DNA from: Thamnaconus septentrionalis
Taxonomy: Eukaryota > Chordata > Actinopteri > Tetraodontiformes > Monacanthidae
Length of the DNA stretch: 64,000 bases
Reading direction: 5' to 3'
NCBI GenBank assembly: GCA_009823395.1
Contig: CM020505.1
Span: 6,751,629 to 6,815,628 of the forward strand
Part shown: positions 49,016 to 58,370 of the stretch, piece by piece
How the letters are laid out: each line of letters starts with the position of its first letter
Position numbering within the stretch: the stretch's first letter is position 1
The notes under the pieces: model-generated
Told to the model about the DNA's origin: nothing
Databases searched by the model: none
What the model saw: only the letters and a program-made list of their open reading frames with translations
Position numbers and translations under genes: made by a program

Positions 49016-52000
49016 CATGCATCCGCAATTTTCCAAACATTGCAGTTTTGCTGTGAGATTCAGGAAGATGAAGCTCTCACAGTGCAACGACAATAATACT
49101 TAATTCACGCAGAACAGAGCAAGTCAATGAAATTATTTTGGTTTTGTCAATAGGTTAGCGTCAGATTTGACATAACAAAATAAATGGCCACGTTGCCTCC
49201 GTGTGTCCAGGTGGAGACTTCCACTGAGGCCCACACCAAGGAGCTGCAGGAGCTGTCAGCAAAGCTGCAACGGGAGTACAGGTTCAAACTGGAGGAGGAG
49301 CAGCAGAGACACAGGGAGGAGATAGAGAGGCTGCAGGTCTGCACCCTCACATGGCCATTTGAAGCACTGAATGTCTTGTCTTGGTTTCACCACGCTGTTA
49401 TGTCGATGACGCGGCGCATGTCGACGCTTGATATTTTGATGGGCCACAACAAGACAAAATGTCAAAACTGAACTTTCACCCCCCCCCCACCAAGGCCCAG
49501 CTCGACGAGTACATCAGGCGACTGGAGGAAACGGAGAGAAGCCTGAGGACCGCTGAGGCCAAGATTGTGGAAAGAGACGAAAGGATCATGGAAGTGGAGC
49601 GCCTGCTGGACTGCATGGGGAGGGTGAAGGAAGCACACGTGGGAAGGGAGGACGTTGTGCAGGATTAAATCTAAATGTCAGTCAACTGATACATGTAGGT
49701 GTCTGTTTTTACCAGGAAAAAGGCCAACTCCAGAAGAAGCTGCAGGAAGGCGAACAGCGCCTCCGCTTGTTGGAACTGGGGGACACAACTGATGGCACTG
49801 CGGCAAAAAGGTAGCGTGAGAGTCAGCAGCGTGACATCGCATCCCAACGCAGGGTCGACTTTCAAGCCTCCGTTCGGGACACGTGAATAACTCCAGTCTT
49901 CATCAGTGTGCCTTAGAACTTGATGTGACCAAATCGAGTTAACCTGCACAGCACTGTATTTATGTATATTAGAGATGCACCGATACCGATACCAGTATTG
50001 GTTATTGATACTGATACTGGGGTGGAGTACTCTACTTGCACTTGTAAAATAATACAATACCACAACACTGATACCAGTAAGCACATGAGAATTAAAAGTT
50101 AAAATTAATTTTTTTTTTTTAATTACACAGATGTTCTTTTATTTTAACAACATTCCTCAGCATGTCTTGCGTAATAATAATAATAATAATAATAATAATG
50201 ACTTCCATTCATATAGCGCCTTTCAAGGAACCCAAGGTCGCTTTACAAACAAAAACAAAAAGCACTCAGTATTGGTATTTGCGAGTACTGAAAGGCAAGT
50301 ACTCTACTCGTTCTGCAAAAAGTGGTATTGGTGCATCCCTAGTTTTGATCATACAAAGTGATTAAGTGTGATTCATTGTACTGTTTAGGCATTGGCACCA
50401 CTTATGTCACCTGCCGCGGTCAATTCGAAGTCACCTCCGGCTCAGAAACATCTCTCACCCAGCCGTGTGTTTCCAGAGGACTGTTCAGTGTCTCTCCCTC
50501 CCTGCTCTCCTCCAGAGTGTTTGAGCTGACATTGACGCTGTTTCCCGTCCAGGTCCCAAGAGCTGCGGTCTGAAACAGCAGACCTCCGCGAAAGGATCAA
50601 ACACTTGAATGACATGGTGTTCTGCCAACAGAGGAAGGTCAAAGCCATGATTGAAGAGGTGAGGCAGCGTTTGATACCTGCTGCGAGGTAGACACCAGTC
50701 AGCTGAGGTACAGCTGAACTTCACTTAGCCTCCTGTGAGCGCGTGAGCCATGCGCACAGGATATCACACAGCGTCACTTTAAACTGATGCACAGTGAGTG
50801 GCGGCTCATTATTTGTAGAATTTTAATTTGAATTGAAGAATGGTCTTTTTATGTATTTATTATGTTTTTCTGTCTCACTATCAGAGATTCTATAGATTTT
50901 AATGGATGGAATTTTTCAAAAGAAATGATTTCCAGGATTATACCTATATAATCCTGGAAAGAAATAGTTGATATGGGTGGGTTCTGTGAAGAGATCGATG
51001 CATTTTCTTTGACTGCAGATACACGTATATTGCACAATATGAACTATTTACATACTTTCCATGCCTGTTTTTCCTTGATGCAAATGTTATTTTGAGATAT
51101 GAAAGAAAAATCCAAAAATCCTAACATCTGAGACAGAATTTGTCCAAGAGTAGATAATTGTTAATAATTGTTATAATCACATTCCTTCCTTCAAGGCTGA
51201 AAGATTGCGAGCTCAAGTTGCTCAGAAGGACATGTTCATCTCAGAGCTTCTGGACAGAATAGCCATAGTGGAGTGCGAGGTAAGACACGGCAGTAAGACC
51301 TGGCATGTGTAGTGTCTGTGTTAAGTGAAGGGGTTGTGGTAAACTGCTGCATGTCTCTACACACAGTGATTGACTGGGGTCCTGAGTGCTGCCCGCATTA
51401 CTTCCCCCGCATCGCTGCAAACAAATCACTTTGCCGTGAATGTGATTTCTGCTCTTTGCATGAATCGGACCTGATGGTGTTGTTTCCTCTTTCTCTTCTC
51501 CCAGAATAATGAATTAGAAGACAAGCTGACGTACTTTATGTCCATACAGAATAGGCCGCGAGTGGCTTTGGAAACCATGGACATTGGAGTGGGCTGTGAT
51601 CTGCTCCCCAGGTAAAAGCTACTGATGCTGCTCAAACGTGTGCGTTAGCATCGGCTCGTGTTTGCCGCTTCCGTCTCGGGTGGTTTCTCACTCTGATGTC
51701 TGCCTGTGCCTCTGCAGCCGTGAAGCAGAGAGGCGCACTGTCGAACCTCTGCGAGAATCAACTCACCTCCATCCCATTGAACTCCTCCCATCCCCTGAAC
51801 CTCACTCTCCAGAAAACCCCTCATCGCCCACCCACCCCCCATTAACCGCAGATCCTCTCTCGCCTACACAGCCATCTTCTCGAGCCCAACCCTCATTCTC
51901 TGTTCCATCCTCGCCCCACACCTCTCTCACTCAACCCTCATTCTTATTCGTGAAATCACAAACCCAGCAGAGGACGTTTAGCTCTAACAACCCTCCACCT

Positions 52001-52276
52001 AGCAGGCTGGACTCCAGTTTACTAAAGTACACTCCTGTTCAGTACAGCAGAATGCTGCAGTCCAGCCCCGTAGGACCTAACGGGACCTTGTCTGGCTCCC
52101 CTGACTCTCATCCTCCTGCCAGTCCAGTCCAGTCTGGGACGGATGAGGTGGATGCAGACAAAGGCACAGAGTCGAACGCAGGGGAGGCCACAGCTAAAAC
52201 CAAATCTAAGGTTTATTCACCGTTCATAAGACTGATGGAGATTACAAAGAATATAAAAATAACTGATTCTAAATAG
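42597..52276 (+). CDS. myzap: Myocardial zonula adherens protein (myozap), extended C-terminus
   Basis: A coiled-coil protein of the cardiac intercalated disc and adherens junctions. In mammals it links junctions to Rho-dependent SRF signalling. Fourteen coding exons join in frame into 659 residues. Residues about 102-168 (KVYGIVQRVGADRQQEVM, then WTSSHLQDEMKYIREVRDSL and MYGQFGGM..QKLTQDI) match the conserved myozap core. Residues about 140-460 are heptad coiled coil, including ERIKHLNDMVFCQQRKVK and IGVGCDLLPS. The last 186 residues are Pro/Ser-rich and end YSPFIRLMEI.., resembling the human end YTPYTRVLEL as I recall it. Human myozap is about 466 residues, so the tail is expanded. The ATG at 42597 is chosen because the frame is open to the exon 1 donor; the N-terminus is the least certain part. 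Confidence 0.92.
42678..43585 (+). other. myzap: myzap intron 1
   Basis: The downstream half is a LINE-type tail (about 43090-43385). No exon is visible. Confidence 0.75.
43090..43385 (+). mobile_element. Fish LINE-type 3' end, sense copy
   Basis: It ends in GTAGTTTCCCAATTTGGGAT followed by CAATAAAGTA, the usual tail before a short (ATCT)-like repeat. The tail is a 39-nt perfect reverse complement of 3335-3373. The 5' limit is approximate. Confidence 0.65.
43586..43666 (+). CDS. myzap: myzap exon 2
   Basis: The acceptor is TTTTTCACAG and the donor GTTGGG|GTAAGT, 27 codons. RRIRRLRLIL resembles the basic SRRANVCRLRLTV segment of human myozap. Confidence 0.82.
43990..44020. repeat. (GT)n microsatellite
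   Basis: About 15 GT units in myzap intron 2. Confidence 0.95.
44360..44400. repeat. (GT)n microsatellite
   Basis: About 20 GT units in myzap intron 2. Confidence 0.95.
46392..46421. repeat. (CA)n microsatellite
   Basis: About 15 units, 63 bp before the acceptor of myzap exon 3. Confidence 0.95.
46485..46571 (+). CDS. myzap: myzap exon 3
   Basis: The acceptor is TTTTTTTGTAG and the donor CAGCAG|GTTCGC, 29 codons: AEKEVNGTRTKRNGLIHRER and on. It matches the charged CEKKIERKE region of human myozap in position. The donor is non-optimal. Confidence 0.78.
46572..47241 (+). other. myzap: myzap intron 3 with opposed CAG/CTG repeats
   Basis: The intron carries (CAG)10 at 46919-46948 and (CTG)8 at 47051-47074, about 100 nt apart and complementary. 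It is otherwise non-coding. Confidence 0.8.
46919..47074. repeat. Inverted trinucleotide repeat pair (CAG)10 ... (CTG)8
   Basis: The two pure triplet tracts are reverse complements, so a single strand can fold into a 24-bp stem with a loop of about 102 nt. Confidence 0.95.
47242..47406 (+). CDS. myzap: myzap exon 4, conserved core
   Basis: The acceptor is CTCCCTCAG and the donor GAGAG|GTGAGC. It contains GGPKVYGIVQRVGADRQQEV and WTSSHLQDEMKYIRE, which align with the human VVYGVVRRSDQ..WSTSQLKEEMNYIKD segment. Confidence 0.93.
47497..47589 (+). CDS. myzap: myzap exon 5
   Basis: The acceptor is CCCCCCGCAG and the donor ATCAAG|GTACCG. It reads VRDSLEKVRERMYGQFGGMQ and on, matching human ATLEKVRKRMYG. 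Confidence 0.94.
47676..47789 (+). CDS. myzap: myzap exon 6
   Basis: The acceptor is CATCCTCAG and the donor CTGCAG|GTAACA, 38 codons including AMESFDQMNSSLITANLSLQ. Confidence 0.92.
47790..48731 (+). other. myzap: myzap intron 6
   Basis: Half of this intron is the second copy of the hAT-like repeat. The rest shows nothing coding. Confidence 0.75.
47859..48300 (-). mobile_element. Dispersed hAT-like repeat, copy 2
   Basis: It starts AGGGCTGTTTGGATAACACT. From 47993 it is the reverse complement of copy 1 (24920-25228), ending at AAAATCGATTTTAAGA. The similarity is clear by eye but diverged. Confidence 0.65.
48732..48884 (+). CDS. myzap: myzap exon 7, coiled coil
   Basis: The acceptor is CCCTGTGCAG and the donor TTACAG|GTAATC, 51 codons. 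It includes DKERELAAAQAENRTLRLQ, matching human KLREKQRQLEVAQVENQLL. Confidence 0.93.
48941..49012. repeat. (CA)n-rich tract, interrupted
   Basis: Interrupted CA repeats, with the purest part at 48980-49012, in myzap intron 7. Confidence 0.9.
49211..49336 (+). CDS. myzap: myzap exon 8, coiled coil
   Basis: The acceptor is CGTGTGTCCAG and the donor CTGCAG|GTCTGC, 42 codons: VETSTEAHTKELQELSAKLQ and on. Confidence 0.92.
49495..49623 (+). CDS. myzap: myzap exon 9, coiled coil
   Basis: The acceptor is a poly-C tract then CACCAAG; the donor is GGGAGG|GTGAAG. It gives 43 codons including AEAKIVERDERIMEVERLLD, parallel to human AEISLEEKDQRIGELDRLIE. Confidence 0.92.
49716..49810 (+). CDS. myzap: myzap exon 10, coiled coil
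   Basis: The acceptor is TTTTTACCAG and the donor AAAAAG|GTAGCG. It reads EKGQLQKKLQEGEQRLRLLE and on. Two bases are carried. Confidence 0.9.
49971..50340. mobile_element. hAT-like MITE with a nested repeat
   Basis: The ends AGAGATGCAC(CGATACC) and (GGTATTG)GTGCATCCCT are inverted, following the familiar AGGGATGCACCGATA type. Inside at about 50172-50250 lies (AAT)n followed by ATATAGCGCCTTTCAAGG and GGTCGCTTTACA, a separate common fish repeat. The whole lies in myzap intron 10. Confidence 0.75.
50553..50658 (+). CDS. myzap: myzap exon 11, coiled coil
   Basis: The acceptor is TTCCCGTCCAG and the donor GAAGAG|GTGAGG. The carried AG plus G gives Arg, then SQELRSETADLRERIKHLND, matching human ASLRERIRHLDDMVHCQQKK. 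Confidence 0.94.
50659..51195 (+). other. myzap: myzap intron 11
   Basis: AT-rich, with no feature beyond splice sites. Confidence 0.8.
51196..51279 (+). CDS. myzap: myzap exon 12, coiled coil
   Basis: The acceptor is CCTTCAAG and the donor TGCGAG|GTAAGA, 28 codons: AERLRAQVAQKDMFISELLD and on. Confidence 0.92.
51505..51611 (+). CDS. myzap: myzap exon 13, conserved C-terminal motif
   Basis: The acceptor is CTTCTCCCAG and the donor CCCAG|GTAAAA. It encodes NNELEDKLTYFMSIQNRPRV and ETMDIGVGCDLLP, conserved in myozap. It ends with two carried bases, the same phase as polr2m exon 1. Confidence 0.93.
51718..52276 (+). CDS. myzap: myzap exon 14, Pro/Ser-rich tail and stop
   Basis: The acceptor is GTGCCTCTGCAG. 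The carried AG plus C gives Ser. The exon encodes 186 residues, very rich in Pro and Ser with repeated SPTxP-type units, then KSKVYSPFIRLMEITKNIKI and a TAG at 52274-52276. The frame is long, continuous and splice-compatible, so it is likely real. Confidence 0.85.
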
Positions 52277-52509
52277 TTTGTGGTAGAGCTATTCTCTGAA
52301 CATTGAATGAATTGATAAATACTACTGTTATATATATATATATTTTAATATAAACTCAAAGCTATGGTCATGGGAGACAGCTAGTTCTGGACTAGTTGTA
52401 CTGCGTCTGTACTGTAAAAAAACAAAACAACAAACAGAAATACAAAAACCAAAAAAATAGCTGTTTTATGGTGTGTTATTAGCTAGATAAGGGCAACTTA
52501 GTGGGTTAG

Positions 52510-52780
52510 CACTGGTTAGCACTGGTTAGTACCGTGACCTCACAAGAAGAAGTCTATGGGATATATTCAGATTTGAGGCCTTTCTGTGTGGAGTTTGCCT
52601 GTTCTCAGCGTGGGTTCTCTGGCTTCCTCCCACAGTCCAAAGACTGTGAGTGTGGATTGTTGTTCTCTCTCTATGCAGCCCTGTGATTAACTGGCAACTC
52701 GTCCAGCGTGTAACTTCGCCTTTACACCAAGGCAGCTGAAATAGGCTCCAGCAACACCTTCAACTATGAAAGCAGGAGAA
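52510..52780 (+). repeat. Common teleost interspersed repeat
   Basis: It includes GGTTAGCACTGG, CCTTTCTGTGTGGAGTTTGC, GGCTTCCTCCCACAGTCCAA and AATAGGCTCCAGCAACACC. Together these form an interspersed repeat I know from many fish genomes. It is in the myzap 3'UTR. The class is not stated here because I cannot confirm it. Confidence 0.8.
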
Positions 52781-53704
52781 GCAGTGATGGAAAATTGCAT
52801 TGATGAATCAATGGATATTGGCCAGAATATCTCCTGTCTGAAAGCAGTAACTTATTAGGCAGCAGGATAAAAGCATCATTCTCAATAAATCAATCAGTTT
52901 CTTTAAAGTTTTATTTTTAATCTTAATATGCCAAGTTAATCACATGTTGCGGAGGTGAATGTAGCAAAATGCTCATCTGCAAATCAGGTCTGCTCCGTGC
53001 CCAGTACTGAGTTGACATTACGTTTCTGGGTTGCTATTGTTATTGTTATAAATGGACTATGCAGTGATGTGATATCAGGAAAATTGACTTAAATAAGAGC
53101 AACACAGGAAGTTGGCCATATAGTCACAAGCTAACCCATGCAAAGTGGAACAATTATGAAGGATATGACTTCAGTTCACAATGTTAACAATATGGAAGAT
53201 TTTTTTAACCTGTGTTTGCACATGGTTCTGCTCATTACGATACTGTTGCAATTGTTTAGCTGTTAACAATTTGATGCTCTATATTTTGTAACTAATGTAG
53301 TGAAGGATTTTTATTTTTTAAGGAACAAAAACTTGAATATAGTGTAATTATGTTATTCACAGGGATCCGGAGCGAGAGTTCCTTTTGAAGGTTATATGTG
53401 TTTTGTATTTGATGTGCATAAACTGAATGGATATATATTTTCTTATTTCCTTATTGCTTGTGACATATTTATTAACATACCTTGTGCCTTCTGTACAGCC
53501 CACTTTTTGATGAAGCTGGCAGATATTAATCTTCTGTTGGTGACGGGGTCATATGATTAATAACTGTGTATATATCTGTAAAAAAAAAAAAAAAAATACA
53601 ATTGCATTATTTCTTGAAGAATGGTGACATTATGGTGAGTGCCTTTCCTGAGCCATTGGTTGGAGTATTAACCAGCTGTTGTCTGCACTGCCACACTGTG
53701 GTCC

Positions 53705-53767
53705 AATAAACTTTATCATGTGCCTTTTTCTTTGTCAATACACATCGTGCTGTGTTTGGGTAATAAA
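53705..53767 (+). terminator. myzap: myzap polyadenylation signals (two)
   Basis: AATAAA at 53705-53710 and again at 53762-53767, the second followed by GT-rich sequence. Either could be used. Confidence 0.6.
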
Positions 53768-53790
53768 GACTTTCCTGTATAACCATCCAG

Positions 53791-54890
53791 GTGAGTCCAT
53801 ATTCGAAAACCGCATGGCTAAATGAAAGAATGTCCATACACCCACTCTGACATGCAACCACATTGTTCACAACCTGGGGCCAAATGTAAAAGTTGCATTA
53901 ACTGATTTCAAGAATATGTTTTCTGCATGTTATTTGGACGGTTTGTCGTTTATGTTGACTTGTATTTGTGTTACAAAGCATGGTGACATGCTTTATAGCT
54001 TCTATCTTTCTTGTGACTAAGTTGCTGTTATTGGGTCAACACAGCTTTCTGTATATGTAATGGGTCCGTTTATGGATATGTCGATCTTGATTAGCATCAC
54101 TCAAAAGCCTTACTATACATCTTGACTATTTTGGTCTGTGTTGATGTTTGTTATAGATGCATGCATCATGTAGACAAAGAACAATTTAATTGACTGCATT
54201 CCTGAGCTTGCAGAAGGCCAGTCCGACACCTGCAGACAAAGGCTGAACTGCTGTTGACCCCTAGAAGGAAAGAAAGGACACAGCTGTAACCTCTTGGTAA
54301 AAGTTGGTCATTGTTCAAGTGTGGAAAAATCAGTAGGTACAGTAGTAAGAAAACATCCGGATGGGAAATACAGCTGTGGAAAAGCCGAAACTCCTGATTA
54401 GAAAAAAGGACTTTAGTCAGAAATCATAGATTTTAAAAAAGCAGTTTTCCAGAAAATGTAATATTAATGTGAACTTTCTTTACAAAACTGTGTGTAATGT
54501 GCTTTTTGTCCACTAAATGGCGGCAAATCTTGCACTGTTCGATATGGGGAGATGCTGCAGATTTGAGGGTCACAGCATGGCACATTCATTTCATTACTTT
54601 AATTAATTACTCATAGTCTAAGTTCCTGTTTTCTGATTTACTGCTTGATCTTACTCTTCACGAGTTATGCTGGAAAGGTAAAATCACCAAACCTGAAATT
54701 CAGCTTCAAAAACACACTAACTAAAATTGTCGAAGATTTTGTTTAGTCCAACATGAAGGAAATTTGTTGAATCGTTGAATTTATGTTTATTTTATCTTTT
54801 GATTTAATGTAAACAATTTAATGTTTAAACTTTGATGTACTAATTTGCGTTCCTCAGTCTCGGAATCGCTACTGCAACTGCAAGTGTGAC
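53791..54890. other. Intergenic myzap-polr2m
   Basis: AT-rich with no exon or clear repeat. The gap between the two genes is short, as in the mammalian read-through locus. Confidence 0.7.
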
Positions 54891-55199
54891 GCATTATCAA
54901 ATCCTATCTCAGGGGGGCGCTCGACGAGTTATGTCAAAAATAATTTCTACGTCAGGAGGAAGACGAAGAAGAAAAAGCGGAAGTGTCCACATTGAAATGT
55001 TGTCGTCTTGCGGGAAACAGGTAAACGCGGGCTTCTAAACTTAAACTTCAGGTTACCGAAATTACACAACCCCCGAATGACACAGCCAAGATTTGTTGTT
55101 GCTCGAGGCTGTCGGACACATGATTAGAGTTTGTCAGTAAAATGGTACGTTGAAAAGTTTTGGCGTCGCTCTGCCGCTGATTTTGGCCATCAGTCAGTG
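54891..55199 (+). promoter_or_regulatory. polr2m: polr2m promoter and 5'UTR
   Basis: It contains GCGGAAGTG (54977-54985), a classic ETS/GABP-type housekeeping promoter site, and TACGTCA (54948-54954), a CRE-like half site, with locally higher CpG. A donor-like CAG|GTAAACG at 55020/55021 hints at an untranslated exon, but the acceptor before the ATG is weak, so an unspliced leader is also possible. Confidence 0.55.
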
Positions 55200-55306
55200 A
55201 TGTCGTCTTGGACTGAGCGTCAGGGACAAGTGGGAGATCTGAGGAATCGGAGCAAGGAGGAACTCGTCGAACTGCTCCAGCGACAGGAGAATATCCTCTC
55301 CAACAA
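55200..55306 (+). CDS. polr2m: polr2m exon 1
   Basis: The first ATG (GTCAGTGATGTCG) opens [20 protein letters not shown]. The donor is AACAA|GTGAGT and two bases are carried. Confidence 0.9.
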
Positions 55307-55880
55307 GTGAGTTCACGTCTTCTTTTTCTCCACTGGGTATCGAGAGACTAGGATGGAATATACGTCGAAGGCAGAACTGGTAGGGTGGCGACAAGCTCCT
55401 GTCTAAACGTAGCTATTGCGTTTCCTCTTCGGTGAATAATGTCAACAGTTAAGTGTAGCATTAAAATAGATGCAATCTAAGAAGCAGACAAGGCATACTG
55501 TCGTCCAATTTTACAGAATAGAATAGAGTAGAATAGAATAGATTTATTAATACCACATTGGGGAAATTTGCATAATTACAGCATATTTGTAGGCTAATTT
55601 ACATGTTATGAACGCTGGACTATTTAAAGCTATCATCACACTGACATAGAATGAAGTCTTATTATTCTTTTAATAAAGAAGTGATTAGTATTAGTACACA
55701 AGAAGTGACTACAGCAATTTCACTACTATTCTACACAATCTCCAAACTTTGTGATAGTTGTGATTAACTTTGAAGTATTTTATGCAATGACACAACAGCA
55801 ATTGAAAAGACATTATGCTCTACAAACACATGAGTATCAGGGTCTTTGTCTTCTTTTTCTTGTTGTTCTTTTTAGAAGAC

Positions 55881-55917
<37 letters not shown>

Positions 55918-56543
55918 GTAAGTAGAGTCAACACATTTGACTGCGACACTAAGTGGATTCCTGTTTTTTGCAGGAGGTTATTGAATACTCTACCTGACAA
56001 AGGGAAAAAGATCCAAGAGTTTGCTGAGAGAGTTCGCCTCGCCATCCAGCACCACCATGAAGAGGAGAAGAGACGGAGCTTGGCATGTGCTGCCAGCGCA
56101 GAGTTGCAGTCCAAATACCAAAGTGCCTTCACTGTGCGGCAACATGCCGGCCCCGGCACTCCAGCCGCTTCACAAACAAACACAGAAAGTGAAGCTGCTG
56201 CCATTGATGCAATGCAGCAGGGGTCGTCCTTAACTGCCACTGCAGAGGTGCAGGGAAAGACCCGCTTGGATGAGAACCAGGGCCACTTGGTGTCCAGTGA
56301 GGTTAGCGGTGAAACCATGGAGACGATGGCTACTGGGGCCTCCCTCAACTCTGATGTGACAAAAGAGAGCGACCTTGTGGAGGCCTTGAAAAGGGTCAGA
56401 CTTTCTGAAAGTGGTGCTGGAGAAAGCACAGAGAGGGAAAAGTCCTTTTCACCAAATAAACCTCCCTATGTCACCATTCTGGAAAGAACAGAGAAGATCC
56501 CAGAGCACAGGAGGCAAAAATTCAAAACGAATCAGTGAGTGAT

Positions 56544-56595
<52 letters not shown>

Positions 56596-57703
56596 AAACA
56601 AACAGGTCACAAATAAAAATTTACCCGTACATAATAATTTAAAAATCTGTTGTCCTGTGTTTCTAGGATTCCCGAGAGAGGCAGCAACTCTCCATCAGAA
56701 TCCTCACCAAGCCGTTCATCAGAGGGCCCTTCGCTGCTCTCGGCAGAGGCCAGGAAGGAGCGGGATCGTAAACACCTGGACGACATCACTGCAGCCAAAC
56801 TCCCACCTCTCCATCACACCCCGGCGCAGCTGCTCACTCTGGAGGAGTCGGCTTTTCTCCTGAAGGAGCAAACCAAGAAGCAGCAGGTACAGTTTAGCCA
56901 TTGGTCTCATGCTGCACTGGCACAGATGAGTTGAGTTACTGGTGTAAAAAAGTCACACACTTTACTAAGAAGACAGCTATCATTTATTATTATTCCCATA
57001 AGTTTCTTTTTATCTTTTACTACTGCTTCTCCCGTTTGCTGTGTTGCTGGAGCCTACAAACAGCATTTTTTTCTAAGAAAAAAATCATTCAAACATTTTC
57101 TTGGGGGAATTGGGTTCACCATCTCATTGCATTCAACAGTTGTTGAGGCCATTTATGTGCAGTATGACCACATATTTTTAGACTTCATTTGCCAATCGAC
57201 TTATTACTTGCACTTCTTTTATGTCATGTAAGAAAAAACTGTTTACAGACAGACACTGTGTTTGTTATAAATTTATATTTTAAGACGTAAAACGAAACTG
57301 TAAGTCAGCGCCAAAATATTCTTTACCTCTAGAGGGCAGCATTCAGACATCATAGGACCAGTCTGTCACTGTCCAGTGACTCTGGAGCCAAACAGTCAGT
57401 GTTGTAAACTGTCAGAAGGCTCTTAAGCTTATTGTCAGCCTTCTTTTTGTAGAGTTTTGTTTTTAACTGCAGGAGCAGCTCTGCTCTATAATAATGTAGT
57501 TGTTTCGGCCACACAGCCTTTTCACGTCAGCTTTTCTTCTGTGTCATGTTTAATTTCAGGAGTTGCAGGCCAAGCTGGCAGCCCAGAAACTGTCTGAGGG
57601 ACTGAAGATCTCTATGGGGAGCTACACTCTGGACGGCGGCCCCATGGCTGCCTACAGAGAGGTTCACGACGAAGGAGCCCAGCTCTCCTCCGAGGAGGAC
57701 TGA
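55200..57703 (+). CDS. polr2m: DNA-directed RNA polymerase II subunit M (Gdown1)
   Basis: Gdown1 associates tightly with RNA polymerase II. It blocks TFIIF-dependent initiation and makes the enzyme Mediator-dependent; it also stabilises paused polymerase. Four exons give 343 residues; human is about 368. Recognisable blocks in order are [17 protein letters not shown] (about 20-36), [18 protein letters not shown] (about 38-55), a variable Ser/Thr/Glu-rich middle, [20 protein letters not shown] (about 200-219), [20 protein letters not shown] (about 254-273), then [15 protein letters not shown] and an acidic end EEED/SSEED. All match the human protein in order. The neighbour myzap and shared intron phase fit the known complex locus. 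I am confident of the orthology. Confidence 0.96.
55307..55973 (+). other. polr2m: polr2m intron 1
   Basis: It has a LINE-type tail remnant (about 55504-55575, with TTATTAATACCACATTGGGG) and (ATT)n at about 55880-55918. No exon. Confidence 0.75.
55974..56534 (+). CDS. polr2m: polr2m exon 2
   Basis: The acceptor is TTTTTTGCAG and the donor AATCA|GTGAGT. It holds most of the protein, from [20 protein letters not shown] to RRQKFKTNQ. It starts and ends in the same phase. Confidence 0.95.
56544..56594. repeat. (TCTG)n microsatellite beside a splice donor
   Basis: About 12 tandem units beginning nine bases after the exon 2 end, inside the 132-nt polr2m intron 2. Confidence 0.95.
56667..56886 (+). 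CDS. polr2m: polr2m exon 3
   Basis: The acceptor is TGTTTCTAG and the donor CAGCAG|GTACAG. It contains [20 protein letters not shown] and [19 protein letters not shown], the best conserved block of Gdown1. Confidence 0.95.
56887..57559 (+). other. polr2m: polr2m intron 3
   Basis: A 673-nt AT-rich intron; nothing else is seen. Confidence 0.8.
57560..57703 (+). CDS. polr2m: polr2m exon 4, C-terminus and stop
   Basis: The acceptor is TTAATTTCAG. It encodes [20 protein letters not shown] and on to LSSEED, with TGA at 57701-57703. It matches the human [19 protein letters not shown] block. Confidence 0.95.
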   Translation, partial: ELQAKLAAQKLSEGLKISMGSYTLDGGPMAAYREVHDEGAQLSSEED

Positions 57704-58370
57704 GCAGGGGGAGGCAGCGTGACCTTGGCCCTGTGGGAAACAGGCTTTAGACCGCCAGACTGGATTTTAGAGTGTAAGGACAAAAAAGTTCTTCAGGGAA
57801 GAGAAATGCCTTGGTAGCCAGTCTCTGCTCAGGAAGTTACATATTTATTTTGGTCACTCATTTTACTCCCCTTTTAGTCCTTCTCATCTTTTCATCTTTT
57901 CTCACAATGGAAAAGTTGTTTTGCCTTTAGAGTCAAAACAGATACTTTGGAAAATATGAAATAAAAAAATACTGTACCAGTAAAAAGTAATGTTTGATAC
58001 CTCTTGTGCCGCTGCAGTCAAAAACCAAAGCCAAAAAACATCAGCAACATGTACGTGCACATGGCACTGGCTGTGGAAAAAGTCTCTAAACAATCAAAAC
58101 TACATCTGTAACTATATAAAGGCTCCCTTACATTGTTTCAGCCATGATGCATTCAAAAGCGATGTTTTGGAAAACTATAATTGTCAGTTTGCAGAAAATG
58201 ACGATGACTCTTGGTTTTTTGAGCCGCGTGTGAAGAGATGTGTTTACCTCAGCCGACAGTGATCAAACTCCTCAGCAGGTGCACTGGACTGTTTGACACG
58301 ATTGTGACAACACTGTTGTCTGCAAAATAAACTTGATGCAAATAGGTTGTCCTGCAAAAAATAAACACAT
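57704..58370 (+). other. polr2m: polr2m 3'UTR
   Basis: An AATAAA lies at 57959-57964, and further hexamers near 58325 and 58360 give alternative ends. The extent is therefore approximate. Confidence 0.6.

Larger units (their letters stand above)
52277..53790 (+). other. myzap: myzap 3'UTR
   Basis: AT-rich non-coding sequence from the stop to two AATAAA hexamers (53705-53710 and 53762-53767). It carries a common fish repeat at about 52510-52780 and the 17-nt segment complementary to the cgnl1 intron 3 hairpin at 52959-52975. Confidence 0.65.
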
